The notes: generated by a model from the letters alone, not told the origin. DNA of 64,000 nucleotides from Isoetes taiwanensis (GCA_021234155.1 JAJEKV010000217.1:436001-500000), one strand, 5' to 3'; counted from the first letter of the stretch, positions 34,569 to 45,711 are shown. Program-made: numbers and translations.

Positions 34569-34850
34569 TTACAACATCCACCTTTCGTCCCTCGTAATAG
34601 AGATCTGGGATATCATTTGCGAGGAGAGGACTGCCGGGAGCTTAGTTTTCTGCAGGTTCACCGTCATTCCTGTTGTGTCACAGAACCCACTAAGAGCGTC
34701 CAAATGCTGCTGCATACTCCTGGCTGTATGGGATAGCAAGTCTACATCATCTGCATAGAGCAATTGCCTTATACTGTATGCCTCGGTAGGCGTGGGCCAC
34801 CGCCCCATGTTCTTGCATCCAAGTCTCCAACTTGTCAATGTAGAGACCAA
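34569..34850 (-). pseudogene. LINE ORF2 reverse transcriptase, catalytic palm fragment
   Basis: Contains LLYADDVDLLSHTA (YADD catalytic box) and SGFCDTTGMTVNLQKTK, the standard segment after the palm. The preceding palm and fingers are spread across frames up to 35,560. Confidence 0.8.
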
Positions 34851-36328
34851 AGAGCGTTGGAGATAACGGACATCCCTGTTTAACCCCTATGGTGCTAGCA
34901 ATTAATTACTGATCCGATGCGGGCAATGCAAAGATATATCCCATCATAGAGTCTATAGATGACATTTTGTAAGTCTGTGGGGCATGCAAAAGCATGCAAA
35001 ATCTGCCACAACAGTCCCGAGGGACCGTATCATATGCAATCTTGAAATCTCTTAAACAGAGTACAGTCACGCCACGGCGCATTGCGAGTAGCTTCCATAA
35101 GGATTACGAGAGTGAATATATGGTCGATTGTGGGTGGGCGGTGAAACCCCCGCCAATCAACGCCGCCTCCGACGCTTCCTCCGCCCCAATCGAAGTTAAC
35201 TTCTTCTCCACCACACCGCTAAAAGCTTTGGGAGTAATGGGCTCACCATGATCATGCGGTAGTTCAGCGAATCATCCTCGTTACATGTCTTATGAATTGG
35301 GGTGACCTTGCTAACCATCCACTCTCCGGGGAGGCCCTCCCTTATGGCCAGTTAATAATCATTGTTAGAGGCTCTAGCAAAGCTGGCCCACCCCATTTCA
35401 ATAACTTCGGCTTGAAGTCCCCGCAAGTCCCCGGCTTTGCCATTAGCCGGTGTCTAAGGCCCTGTTGGATGTCTTCCTCCGTGAGCTGCGGCATTTCTCC
35501 TACGATCACGGAACCCCGAATTTGCTCCGGGGGATCATACAGACTCCTCAAGCGATGCATCCACCGGTCTCTGTAATATTGCCGGGTGGTTGATGCCTCT
35601 TGTACAACACCCTACGCCGAAGGCTTTCGCTCGATCATCAACAAATCAAACATGCGCTGGCGATGGTGCGCAATATGCGCATGCTTTTTGGATTTCAAGA
35701 ATGCTCTATAGTCTGAATGGCCTGCCGCGCAATTGTGGATCCGAGACGAGGCGTAGTTGGGTCTTTAGAGCCCCGCACTTTCGGCGTCAAACTAGGGATT
35801 ACGAGGGAACTATTCGCGCGGCGATCCCTCGGCCGCAAAGCATGCACTAGGCTGCCGTGAGTAAGGCATTTACAAGCCATTCCCACCTATCATGTAACGT
35901 GCAAAGGGCATCAATCCCCTGCAGTTCACGTTCCAAACACGACTCATATTCTCGCTTGCTTTTCGATAGTCGGGGATGTATCTCAACCCCCGATGGTTTC
36001 TACTGCGTGATTGCGCCATCGAGTGCTCCCAATCCAAAGTGACATAAAGTGGATAGTGGTCCGACAAAGCCTCCTCATCTCCTCGCTGTGCCAATTGAGA
36101 GCTCACTGATCATGTCAAGTCCTACCATTGGAGCAAGGAGATAGTCTACCACGCTTAGCTCCACCATCATGTCTATCGCTCTTGCAAGTAAAACCCCCGA
36201 TTGCGCCATCCGATCATACCATTGCACACTACCATGTCAAAGACCCGACAGAGTTGAACCAACTCCCTTCCAAAGGCATTGGTGATCAGATCTTGAGATC
36301 GTGCGGAATGTTGGGGTGCAAAATTGTT

Positions 36329-36775
36329 TCAAGCAGTGGGTCGAATCGGCCTCTCCTCGAAGGTAACCGATTGCGGTATGCGTCGCGGGCATTGAAATCT
36401 CCTAACAAGAGCACATGCCCTTGCCGGGCGATATTGCTCTATGTCATCATACAGATCTTTGTAAGGCATTTGTACATCCGTGTCTGCCTCCTGGACCTGG
36501 TAGAACTTAGAGGCTGCATGGGGTATATAACAACATGCAATAAATAATGGACGATGCTGAGGCTCCAGTATTCTCACCCACAGGTAGCGGTTAAGTCTGT
36601 CAGCCTTGTGGAGCGAGACCGTGGCTGCTATAGCATCTTTGAAGTAGCATGCCACCCCTCCATATCCTCGCTTGCCATGGCGCGCATTAGCGAGCGAGAA
36701 GCACTGGTATCCCGGGATGTCTGGCAGCTGATGCCCACGATATTCCCATGTCTCTTGCAAGAAGATGATGTCCAT
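36329..36775 (-). pseudogene. LINE ORF2 endonuclease domain fragment
   Basis: Open frame starting DIIFLQETWEY, with the catalytic Glu of QETW. The upstream part, VSWNCRG with its Asn, lies in another frame at about 36,855-36,780. The family nicks target DNA to prime reverse transcription. The later part of the domain is degraded after YIPHAASKF. Confidence 0.7.
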
Positions 36776-37149
36776 ACCTGTAGCGATCCCAACAAGGCCA
36801 CTGCCCTTCTTCCAGGGGAATCCCCTACAGTTCCATGATACAAGTCGAAGACACTGTCCCTATGCTGCCTGTGGCGGTTGTCCTGCACCAGCTCCCGAGG
36901 AGGTTGCAGGGGCCGTTCCAGGTGGTGCCCGAGCACTGGGTCCTGGTTGTTGCATCTGGTTTGCCGTCTCGGAGGTGAAAGGTCTAGATGTCCCTGGCTC
37001 CATCGCCGCTGCCTCTGCTACTGTTGGTCGCGGAGGTACAAACACCTTCATCTTGCCATTAACCAAGCCTGCCGATCCCCCTGCCTGTCTGACTTGCCTG
37101 ATTTTTGTGAACTCCTCTCGTCTCTCCTTTTGTTGCACCGAGTAAGATC

Positions 37150-37701
37150 TCAGGTCCAAGTATATTGATGTCCCTTCAACCGGCTAGCGGCGTTGCGGCA
37201 ATAGAGTCTTGGATGCCTGGTCCAACATCGCGGAATTTGACCCGGTCGGGGTCTCATGTTTGGCCCCCCGACTCTGGTCGGGTTTCTCACCCCCAAATAC
37301 TGCAGTTGTAGTCTGTCCAGCACCAGGGCATTAAGCTTAGCCGGCAGATCTTCCCCATGATCTTCAGGCAAGCCCCGGACAATGAGGTTCAGCCGACGGG
37401 ATTGGCGATCCTGCTCCTCATGAAGGACTGCCGATTCACAGGCCACCTCGCCCCCGGCATTGGGCGACTTGTTGATGCCGCCTCCGGCAAGACTGTTGGA
37501 TTTCATCTCCGAGCGGAGATCATACATCTCTCGGTGAAACTCGGCCATCCTCTTCTCTAGGGCCGAGAGCCTAGGTGCTGCTTCCTGTCCTTCTGGTGGT
37601 CTCTTTTCTAGGGTGTCCAACCTTGCTTGCATCTGATGCATTCTAGCTTCATGGTCCGCAAGGCGGAAACTAAGATAGCCAAGCGTGGTAATTTGTTCCA
37701 T
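37150..37701 (-). pseudogene. LINE ORF1 (coiled-coil, RNA-binding) main open part
   Basis: A 183-residue frame: heptad-like segment (ARLDTLEKRP...LSALEKRMAEFHREM), then RRLNLIVRGLPED, the start of the RNA-recognition-like fold of L1 ORF1 proteins. The N-terminal part lies in other frames from about 38,155 (TMEEKLRALKKRARNGE; LIENIRALEAKLTADEDRL). ORF1 proteins bind LINE RNA. Confidence 0.6.
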
Positions 37702-38241
37702 TGCTTGCCTCGAGCTCTCTCTGCCGGTTGTGATATCTCATCGTCACCTGCACGATGGATCCTATCAATCCATTTGGGTAACCTCATTCGGTGTTTGAGA
37801 TGTTGCCATGAATTCACTTCTTAAGCGGCGACAATACCCCGCGGCTTGATCAAGGCTCAAGTCGGCCAGCCCAAAGCGGTCATTCAATGGCCGCGACTCT
37901 CTTCTAATGTGGAGATCCGTTCTCTCTCCTTCACCAATGTTTCTTGAGGATGGCTACCGTTGGTCGGGTGTCTCTTTGTGCCTCCATACTTGCCAACCTA
38001 TCCTCGTCTGCTGTCAACTTTGCCTCCAAGGCTCGTATATTCTCGATCAAGGCGTGACATGCTCGAGGGAGAGGAGCCCTCTCCGTTCCGTGCTCGCTTC
38101 TTTAGTGCACGCAGCTTTTCTTCCATTGTCTGCTGCCTGAGAGTCACGTCCTGGGTCATTTAGAGTCTCACTACTGCAAGTCTGAACCTGAGACCAAGTC
38201 TATTGTGAAGTTCCTGATTCTGAACCCAAAGATCCCCAAGC

Positions 38242-38475
38242 TCCAGATATGATCAGAAACGTGTGGCCAGCACCACGAGCGCCGTGGTTTTCGTGAGCGT
38301 TTATTGGCAGCCCGGAAATCTACAATTTTGCTTTGGAAATATGACTCAACCACATGCAAATCACATACCTACTGAAAGGTCTCTGAGAGGGCTTTCCAAC
38401 GCAACAAATTTCAGCTGAAACGGAGCTCTGGATCTCTAGATATGATCAGAAACGTGCGACCAGGACCATGAGCGC
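38242..38475 (+). repeat. Duplicated ~35-bp segment
   Basis: AGATATGATCAGAAACGTG followed by a CCAG-ACCA-GAGCGC pattern occurs at 38,246-38,282 and 38,437-38,475. Confidence 0.6.
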
Positions 38476-38540
38476 TTTAGGGTTTCTGGGGGCCGGATGT
38501 GCAGTGGGCATAAGCCCGAAACATTATAGACAATGGAATA

Positions 38541-38545
38541 CAAGC
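38541..38545. repeat. Target site duplication, left (CAAGC)
   Basis: Five bases directly left of the gypsy element; repeated at 47,580-47,584. Confidence 0.88.
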
Positions 38546-40315
38546 TGATGATAGCTTGGAGCAGGAAATCATCATGTATCTGTGTGGAAATAATAGAAAT
38601 AATTCCCTCAACCAGATTCTAAGTAAACAAAAAGAAAAAAATGGATGATAATATTCAGAGGAACTAAGGTTAGAAGGAGATGGATGGGATAGGCATAGAA
38701 AATCAAAATGTAAGGAATAAAGAAGGTTTGGGCAAATAGATAAATTAAAAAAATAGATGAATGGCAAATAGGAAAGGAAGGAAGGAGTACGAGGAATATG
38801 GGATTAGACAAGACAAAACACAATCTGTTTTTTCAGCAACAAAGCATAGACCTTTTTGTATTTAAAAATACAGAGACAACTGTTACAATCAAGTCAATAG
38901 TGTCTTATACACCAATCTATTGACTGAAATACTTGAATTCGACCTCTAAGACAGAGGAAAGAAGCAACTGGATATCAAAATGAATAATTTCTGAACCATA
39001 TACGAATTTTTTTGAAACAATTTGGAGTTTGGGTCTGCTGAACAATGATTGAAGATGCGTCTAATTGCATTCAGCACAAGGCCAATCAATCCTTCTGCTC
39101 CCTCTACAACTAGATACGCTCCCAATTTCGTTTTGATCCCCCCAAAAAGATGATCGAATGAATGCCACGAACCTGTTTTTTGTGCTCCTTGCCTGCCGCT
39201 TGAAATGCCCGCCTTTTCCCTGAACCGTCGGAATGCCTTTGCCTGGAGATGCTCCATAACTTCAGCAACTTCTATTTCTGCTCCACGATTCCAGCCATGC
39301 CAAAATGCATCAGAATTGGATTTCGGCCCATTTGTTAGGGTTTCGACAATGCTCTTAGAGTTTTGCCAATAATATTATTTGCCAAAATAATAGTCACTTT
39401 TTTTTTGCTCAAATACACATAAGACTATAGCTCTAAGATTCTGCTTGCTCAAGGTAAAAATGAAGTCATGTGCTCCAATTTCTGTTCTATAATCACATAT
39501 CATCTTGTTTGCCCAAAATATTGAAATGCCGCCATATTTCTATATGGGTACCTGCTCAAACACAAAAAACGTTGTTTGCTTGCCTGGTACCTTGATTACT
39601 CTGCGTTTGCTTGTCAAGTAAAAGAACCTGTTCCAAACGGAATATCCTCAAAACTTGTTTGCTCAAAACATTGAAATATTGCCATATCTCCATGATTTGC
39701 CTGCCTATAAAGCAATAATATGCTGCCATAGAATTTGCTTCTCAAACGGTGAAATGCTGCCATATCTCTTTTGCTTGCTCAAAATGGTAACTGTGCCAAG
39801 GTCATATGCTTTGGTCTTCATGTGTGCTTTCCCCCAATGCGAGGTCTTCTAGAAGTTAACATCTATATGGAGTCTTCTACGAAACATGTCCCCATAAGGG
39901 TCTTTTACAGATCGTCCTCCGTGTTGCAGTCTTCTACAAATGTATATCACGAACTCACCCCATGATGGGGTCTTCAACAATGGTCTCTTCAACAAGGTTT
40001 TAACAGAACATTATGTTGCAATCAAATCTTGCCCAAAATAATAAACCTTAGAAGTCAAGTGCGAATAATTTCTAGACAAAATTCCATTGGTTCTTCCTTG
40101 TGATGTTCCAGAAGTGCAGCAGGTCTATGCTTTGTTGCCGGCTAATGGGAAGCAAAAAGCTGAAGGTGAGTAAATGGTATAGGCTATAAACTAAAGTGCA
40201 ACTAAGGAAAATGAAAACAAGAGAGGTGCAAACATGAATGGCTAAAAGGTAGATAAGGAAATACTAATGGAAAAGGGATCCACGTGATCAGATATGTTGG
40301 ACTGTAAGGCCAACA
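38546..40315 (-). repeat. 3' LTR of the gypsy element (1,770 bp)
   Basis: On the minus strand it starts TGTTGGCCTTACAGTCC and ends ATGATTTCC...CTATCATCA, with TG...CA termini. It matches 45,814-47,579 almost throughout; differences are single bases and small indels. Confidence 0.92.
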
Positions 40316-40348
40316 TGAATGCCCAAAATAAGAGGCTGGTCTCTCAGC

Positions 40349-41347
40349 CTATGCCCTGAATGATTTCAGCAGATAGCCATTGATGGGATTAGGTAATGCA
40401 ACCCCATCAAAATCTTGAAGATGGTAAGAATTTTGGCCTGCAACTCCTGTAATAATATAGGGCCCCTGCCACAACACTTCAAACTTTGTCGGATGGTTCT
40501 CCCTGGCCTTATTCCATTTCCAAACAAGTTCGCCAATTGGGAATTCACCTTTCAGTTGATTGTTCCTGCGGAATAGGGCTTGATCTTTGTTTTTCTTCAT
40601 CTGAATATTCAAATCTGCCTTATACCTGTGTTCCTCCAGAGCTTGCAGCATATCTAAGCGAGTTTGCAATGCCTCAATATCATCCGTGCAACCTGCAATA
40701 GCAATGCGAAGAGAAGGTACCTCAAGTTCAATAGGCAAAACAGCCTCTAGCCCATAAATGAGCTTGAATGGGGTATACTGTGTTGCAACTTTTTCAGTTG
40801 TCCTATAGGCCCAGAGCGCAGCTGATAACTTGCTATGCCAATCACGTTTATTGGAAGATACAACCTCCTTCTTGATAATGCCCATAAGGGTCTTATTTGT
40901 GCTTTCAGCCTGCCCATTACCCTGCGGGTAATATGCTGAACTCTTGAGATGTTTCATGCCCAAAATTCTTACAAGTTCCTGTATAACACCATTGACAAAA
41001 TGTTTTCCCCTATCTGACACTATATACTTGGGCACTCCAAACCTAGTTATTACTTGATGATAGAGAAATGAAGCGGTAACCTCTTGAGTTGCTGTTTTAG
41101 TTGGCAGCGCTTCCGCCCATTTAGTAAAATAGCAAGTGGCCACAATTACATAACAGTGGTGTGCGGATGATGGAGGATCAATTGGGCCCACAAAGTCAAG
41201 GCCCCACTTCATAAATGGGCCAAATGATACATTAGAACCTAATGCATGCGGTTGCGAAATACGTGGGGCACATACCTGACAGGTCCGGCAACTCTTGGAG
41301 AATGTATAGCAGTCTTGAAATAAAGATGGCCAATAATAACCTCGCAC
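40349..41347 (-). CDS. Integrase (gypsy element)
   Basis: A 332-residue open frame that inserts the DNA copy into the genome. It holds YYWPSLFQDC and CRTCQVC (end of the zinc-binding domain) and the complete catalytic triad: D in WGLDFVGPI, D in VSDRGKHFVN and E in GNGQAESTNK. The C-terminal part reads FPIGELVWKWNKARENHPTK and ends in LLKSFRA, close to the LTR. No chromodomain is seen. The upstream zinc-binding His and Cys residues lie at 41,605-41,357 in other frames (ECHA, then GGHFGGERQQLK), so one or two frameshifts separate this frame from the rest. Confidence 0.9.
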   Translation of the reverse strand: MRGYYWPSLFQDCYTFSKSCRTCQVCAPRISQPHALGSNVSFGPFMKWGLDFVGPIDPPSSAHHCYVIVATCYFTKWAEALPTKTATQEVTASFLYHQVITRFGVPKYIVSDRGKHFVNGVIQELVRILGMKHLKSSAYYPQGNGQAESTNKTLMGIIKKEVVSSNKRDWHSKLSAALWAYRTTEKVATQYTPFKLIYGLEAVLPIELEVPSLRIAIAGCTDDIEALQTRLDMLQALEEHRYKADLNIQMKKNKDQALFRRNNQLKGEFPIGELVWKWNKARENHPTKFEVLWQGPYIITGVAGQNSYHLQDFDGVALPNPINGYLLKSFRA

Positions 41348-41356
41348 GGTACCTTT

Positions 41357-42148
41357 TTAGTTGTTGCCTCTCACCGCCAAAATGGCCGCCACATACACCG
41401 CATGACATTCGAGAAGTATTCCCTCTTGCTCGGCTTCATCAACACACCTCAGTAAGATGCCATCTTGACTCCTCCTACACAAAATATCTCCCACAAGAAC
41501 ATAGGACAAACATGCATGTTTAAATTTAGCAAGCTCCTTTGCAGACATATCATGTGGTAAGATTTGCATAGATAAATATTGTTTAATAGGGTGCATCCAT
41601 GTCACATCAAGATTTCACAAAAGTGCAAAGGAGTCTTTGGCATCCCTAGTACCCTCTACATTGTCATGTACTTCTTCACAAAATTCTGGAAAAGCGTAAG
41701 GGAGGTAAGAGCTTGGACAGGATTTACCTTGTAGCACCTGTACTTTAAAAGAGAATTGGCTCAAGAATACAATCCATCGCTGAAATTTTGCTTTCTTGAA
41801 AGTTTTCCCCATAAGCATAGGCAATGGATTTTGCTTCATGATAACGGTGGGTGTCTTTCTTTGTAACAAGTAATGGCCGTGCTTTTCGAACAAACATACA
41901 AGTCCTGCAGCATATTTTTCCAACTCTGGATATCTTTCTTCTGCCCTGGACCACTGCTTACCAGAATAACAAATAACTTGCCTAACTTTAGGAGCACTTT
42001 GCTGGCACAAAGCTATCCCGACAGCCCACTGAGTGACTGAAATAAATGCTATGAATGGCACATCAAACTTTGAAGCGACAATAGTAGAAGGTGCTTTCAT
42101 AACTTGCACAAGTGTCTCAAATGCCTCTTGGCATTCCTTAGACCACAA
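41357..42148 (-). pseudogene. Gypsy RNase H and integrase zinc-binding region, frameshifted
   Basis: The 177-residue frame at 42,148-41,615 begins with MWSKECQEAFETL (end of RT thumb/connection) and continues FIAFISVTQWAVGIALCQ, QVICYSGKQWSRAEERYPELEKYA and LLQRKTPTVIMKQNPL, the ordinary gypsy RNase H. The expected first Asp (DAS) is replaced by Ser (ISVTQ), so this domain is probably inactive, which fits the presence of a second RNase H upstream of RT. The frame at 41,605-41,357 is the integrase N-terminal part (LCRRSQDGILLRCV). Confidence 0.8.
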
Positions 42149-43125
42149 ACCTGCACTGTATGGCTTTTTCCTTTTGGCACATGCCCCATTCGTGTTAATT
42201 TTGTGATTGGGCTGATTATGTGCGAAAAATTAGGAACGTGAATGCGCAAAAAAGAGCACTGCCCAATGAGCTTTTTCACATGCTTGAGTGTAGAAGGCTG
42301 CGGCAAGCGCTCAATAAGTGCCACCTTTGCTTGATCAATCTGCACTCCCCACGTGGATACCTTATGCCCCAATAAAGTGCCTTCTTCAACAAAAAACTTG
42401 CACTTAGATGGATTTAGACATATCATAAATTGCCTACACTGTTCAAGTATAGCTTGCAATCCCATTACATGACCAAAACGGGCAGTAGCATAACATAAAT
42501 CATCCAAGAATATACCTGGTCCTCTTTCTCCCAGTGGTTGGAATGCCTTCACCATTGCTTTTTGAAACGTGGCCGGTGCATTCATAAGGCCAAATGGCAT
42601 AGCCCGCATGGCATAAGTACCCCACGGTGTTATGAAGGAGGTCTTCGGCTGATCTTCTAGGCGGATAGAAATTTGGTTAAAGCCCGAGAATCCATCCATG
42701 AAGGAAAAAATGTCCTGCCCTGCTACTTTGTATAATACCTCCTCTTGAAACGGTAGAGGATAACAGTCTTTTAGCGTGGCCTTGTTAAGTTCCTGATAAT
42801 CGATACATACACGAAGCTTGCCATTCTTTTTTAGGACAGGTACAATGCAGCTAACCCAAGAGGGATTGTCAATCGGATAGATAAACCCAACATCCAAAAG
42901 ATTTTGTATTTCTTTCTGCACAAGAGACAATAGCATAGGGTTAATTCTGCGCAATTTCTGTTTCACAGGTTTTGCTCCAGGTTTCAAGTTGATCTCTAAT
43001 TGGCACACATCAGCTGGTATACCCTTTAGTTCCTTGTAATCCCATGCAAAGCAGTCATTATAAGACTGAAATAATTGTTGTAAACTGCTTGTTTCAACAT
43101 CATCAGCCATCTTTCCAATAGACAA
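42097..43125 (-). CDS. Reverse transcriptase (gypsy element)
   Basis: A 342-residue frame. It holds VQKEIQNLLDVGFIYP, WVSCIVPVLKKNGKLRVCID, YQELNKATLKDCYPLPF, FSFMDGFSGFNQI, TSFITPWGTYAMRAMPFGLM, NAPATFQKAM and the catalytic box GIFLDDLCY (FLDD, about 42,518), then LNPSKCKFFVEEGTLLGHKVS. All fingers and palm motifs are present. The last ~40 residues depart from the family after FSHIISPITKLTR, the site of a frameshift into the next frame. Confidence 0.92.
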   Translation of the reverse strand: MSIGKMADDVETSSLQQLFQSYNDCFAWDYKELKGIPADVCQLEINLKPGAKPVKQKLRRINPMLLSLVQKEIQNLLDVGFIYPIDNPSWVSCIVPVLKKNGKLRVCIDYQELNKATLKDCYPLPFQEEVLYKVAGQDIFSFMDGFSGFNQISIRLEDQPKTSFITPWGTYAMRAMPFGLMNAPATFQKAMVKAFQPLGERGPGIFLDDLCYATARFGHVMGLQAILEQCRQFMICLNPSKCKFFVEEGTLLGHKVSTWGVQIDQAKVALIERLPQPSTLKHVKKLIGQCSFLRIHVPNFSHIISPITKLTRMGHVPKGKSHTVQVCGLRNAKRHLRHLCKL

Positions 43126-43241
43126 GGTTCTATCGCACCCATTTTTTGAGATGTTTACGTCTTTAACATCTGTCTCAAGTTTAGTGTCTATTACGAGAAT
43201 GTCTTGGAAATGTTTGTCAAAATCTAAAGGTAACTCTTCCT

Positions 43242-43571
43242 CTAGTATAGCCCCTTCACAAATTTTTTCCCAAAGGGCCTGTCTACAAAGAGCATCGGCT
43301 TTCGAATTTTCCTTTGCGTGGGATATCTTTGAATAGAAAAGGTTATAAATTTACCCACTAGATCTCTTATGTTCAGTCTAAGCTCTGCCAGCAAAGCATT
43401 TTTTATTCTAAATTCACCATTGACCTGCTGACACACTAGCAAGGAATCTCCAAATACAGTCAAATGAGTAATGTTATGGATAAGTGCAGCCTGCATACCT
43501 TTGAAAAGTGCATGGTATTCAGCGGCATTTGAAGTGCATCTAGGAATGACAGTTCCCCCTTTCTCTATCAA
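43242..43571 (-). pseudogene. Extra RNase H (RVT_3-like) between protease and RT
   Basis: The domain starts in the gag-protease frame with SLWFDGGYSAKFPLAATGF (43,663-43,605), continues after a +1 shift in this frame as EKGGTVIPRCTSNAAEYHAL, LTVFGDSLLVCQQVNGEFR, and ends in a third frame with KENSKADALCRQALWEK (about 43,315-43,270). All four catalytic acids of RNase H can be read: D in FDGG, E in AAEYHAL, D in GDSLLV and D in KADAL. In plant Tat elements a comparable second RNase H lies after RT and its own RNase H; here it precedes RT. It presumably removes the RNA strand during reverse transcription. Confidence 0.8.
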
Positions 43572-43588
43572 CTTACCTTTGTCATCTT

Positions 43589-45454
43589 TCAGAACGAATC
43601 ATTTACGAATCCTGTAGCAGCAAGTGGGAATTTGGCCGAGTAACCTCCATCAAACCAAAGGCTAGCAGCCTTGATCGTGCTTGCTGGTGCACTATCATCA
43701 GGCTTGGTGGCCTCAATGTTATCAATCAGAGATGGGATATGCATGATATAATGTCCTTGAGCCAGGGATTGTACCGCATCTTCAGCCGAAATGAGGCCTA
43801 TTCCATGTATTTCGCGCCCCTTCTTATTATAAATATAGGCAGTATGGCCCTTGCCATCTGTAATAGAACACACACCGTGCCTCCAAATGGGTCGCGCATC
43901 AACAGCATATAGCCAAGTCCTTCCAAGCAACAAATCGTAATCACTACTGCTCTTCATTTGGGCACTAAAAGAAATCACAACGAAAGGGATGCTCACTCTA
44001 ATTCCTTCAACCTCTAGACCAACCACATCAACTTCACCCAAAGGACTAACTTTTTCTAGTGTGAAGGATCTCAACGTTATATTTGAGGGTCTTGCTATTT
44101 TCAGACCTAACTTTAACATCACTTCATATGGCATCACGTTAAGTCCTGAACCTCCATCTAGTACTACCCTATTCAATGAGAAATTGCCAACCTTGGCTGC
44201 ACAAGTAAAGACACCTAGATCATCATACCTGACATCATTGAGCATATAGGTATCTGATTCTAGAGTAGGCGTGCCAGCTGGTTCGAGCAGTTTAAAAACA
44301 CTATCCCTGTATGATGGAGCAATCTGAAATAAGGTGAGCAGATCCAAATTTACCTTGGTACTCCTAAGAAGTGCTTGCACGTGATGATCATGAGCATGTA
44401 AGGTTGGTTGTTGACCAGGTAAGATGCTAATGTCATTTCTTCCAGCAGATTCGTCAAATGTTACATGTTTCTCCACCATTTTCTCTTTGGCCTGTGCTTT
44501 TCCTTGCTGCCTAGTGGTAACAGCCATTATGTGTTCCTCTTTATAGTTGCAATCAATAAGGAAGTTTGTAGATTCAGATGAGGTTTTATTACCGTCCTTC
44601 ATTTTGGTCATATAAACACGCACATGGCAATGTTCTTCATCGTGTCCCCATGATGAACAAACGGTACACCATGGGCATGGCTTAGCATAATGTGCACGCA
44701 CTTGATGGCACTTCTCACATTCTTTGGACCAGCAAGAACTTTCGGAGTGCCCTTCTTTATTGCAGATAGTGCAGGACTTGGGAGGATATTTACTTCCTTT
44801 GTTTGTGACCATCTCCTTGAATTGCTTTGCCATATCGTCCATCATCTGTTTTATCTGCAACTGAGCTTGCTGCAACATCTCAGTCTGCATCTTTTCCTTT
44901 TGTTCCATCTCCTCTCGTGCTTTTGCAAATTCTGCTTTTATATCAGCAAGCTCTTTTTTTTCATGTTTCTCTGTTTTAATAGCATAAACCGAAGCATGTA
45001 TATTGTGATTTCTAACATCCTCCTTCTCCCAGTAACTTGGTGATGCATGCGATGTGGACGCATCAGTAAGACACCATCCATAACCCTTGCAATAATTCTC
45101 AGCAGTTGAGAATGCCTGTACTATGGAGCAAAGCTGGCCCCGTGATTGCAACTTGCATAATTTCTGATATAATGAAGGCATTGCCTGCAATCCTTGCACA
45201 AAACAGTAAATTAATTGCAAATTAGAAGTCTCTACATTGCTATCTTTGCAAGCTTTGATGCATTTTGAAAATCTTTCAATGTAAGACTTTATGTTCTCTC
45301 CTCGTTTAAGAGAAAAAGACATTAACTTTTGTAGCAAATTCCATTCATCAAGTGGTACCCCAAACCTCTCTATCAAACCTTTAGCAAGATCTTCCCATGC
45401 TTGGGATTTGTATGTGACAAAGAAATCAAACCAAGATTCTGCTTCTCCATCCAT
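43589..45454 (-). CDS. Gag-protease polyprotein (gypsy element), continuing into RNase H
   Basis: A 621-residue frame. The capsid-like part (SWFDFFVTYKSQAWEDLAKG, LIERFGVP, QLIYCFVQGLQ) is followed by a Lys/Glu-rich coiled coil (residues about 165-215) and three Cys-His knuckles: CTICNKEGHSESSC, CEKCHQVRAHYAKPC and CTVCSSWGHDEEHC. The protease has VVLDGGSGLNVMPYEVMLKLG as active site (DGGS variant, common in plant gypsy) and YDLLLGRTWL. The frame ends with the first strand of an RNase H domain. The N-terminal gag (start at 45,711, MVHPSSPVV) is in another frame, so a frameshift lies near 45,460. Confidence 0.9.
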   Translation of the reverse strand: MDGEAESWFDFFVTYKSQAWEDLAKGLIERFGVPLDEWNLLQKLMSFSLKRGENIKSYIERFSKCIKACKDSNVETSNLQLIYCFVQGLQAMPSLYQKLCKLQSRGQLCSIVQAFSTAENYCKGYGWCLTDASTSHASPSYWEKEDVRNHNIHASVYAIKTEKHEKKELADIKAEFAKAREEMEQKEKMQTEMLQQAQLQIKQMMDDMAKQFKEMVTNKGSKYPPKSCTICNKEGHSESSCWSKECEKCHQVRAHYAKPCPWCTVCSSWGHDEEHCHVRVYMTKMKDGNKTSSESTNFLIDCNYKEEHIMAVTTRQQGKAQAKEKMVEKHVTFDESAGRNDISILPGQQPTLHAHDHHVQALLRSTKVNLDLLTLFQIAPSYRDSVFKLLEPAGTPTLESDTYMLNDVRYDDLGVFTCAAKVGNFSLNRVVLDGGSGLNVMPYEVMLKLGLKIARPSNITLRSFTLEKVSPLGEVDVVGLEVEGIRVSIPFVVISFSAQMKSSSDYDLLLGRTWLYAVDARPIWRHGVCSITDGKGHTAYIYNKKGREIHGIGLISAEDAVQSLAQGHYIMHIPSLIDNIEATKPDDSAPASTIKAASLWFDGGYSAKFPLAATGFVNDSF

Positions 45455-45711
45455 GCTTTTGCTGAAAACAGATACAATGTCCCCTTTTCTATGCCCATAA
45501 GTTTCATAATATGCTTTGAATATCTTAAGAAAATCTTCTGGATGCTTGTACCATTGTACATTGGAGGAGGTGGAGCCAATAATGCACTCAATTCATCAAT
45601 TGGATTTTCTGAAGTAGCACGTCTAGAGCCATGAGGCGGTGCATAGTGTACAGATCCCTCTGAATCTTCCTCCTGTGGGTTGCGCACTACTGGAGAACTT
45701 GGATGAACCAT
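45373..45711 (-). pseudogene. Gag N-terminus (gypsy element)
   Basis: A short frame that begins about 100 bases after the 5' LTR and reads NPIDELSALLAPPPPMYNGTSIQ, IFLRYSKHIMKLMGIEKG before running out of frame where the long gag-protease frame starts. This is the likely true start of the polyprotein. Confidence 0.65.

Larger units (their letters stand above)
33541..38165 (-). mobile_element. L1-like LINE, nearly full length, decayed (ORF1, endonuclease, RT)
   Basis: Minus-strand parts in order: a coiled-coil ORF1 (38,155-37,150, with frameshifts) whose conserved core RRLNLIVRGLPEDHGEDLP resembles L1 ORF1; an AP-like endonuclease (36,860-36,330, LRLVSWNCRGFPWKKG then DIIFLQETWEY); and a reverse transcriptase (about 35,560-34,560) with LTEEDIQQGLRHR, the LLYADDVDLLS box at about 34,780-34,745 and GMTVNLQKTK. 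The C-terminal part has ETGFAPATFRYLARS (34,250-34,200) and a zinc-finger-like end with GEDEHHA (about 33,750). Many frameshifts and stops make it inactive. The 3' UTR seems to continue at 18,495-18,325, beyond the CACTA element. Confidence 0.8.

Noticed and set aside
33541-38165. Plus-strand ORFs such as 36,128-36,547 and 36,765-37,145
   Set aside because: They are shadows of the minus-strand LINE, whose domains are recognisable.
38477-38823. ORFs MPFIYFFNLS and MCFVLSNPIF (and the same at 45,811-46,091)
   Set aside because: They are identical in both LTRs and match no protein; LTR sequence rather than genes.
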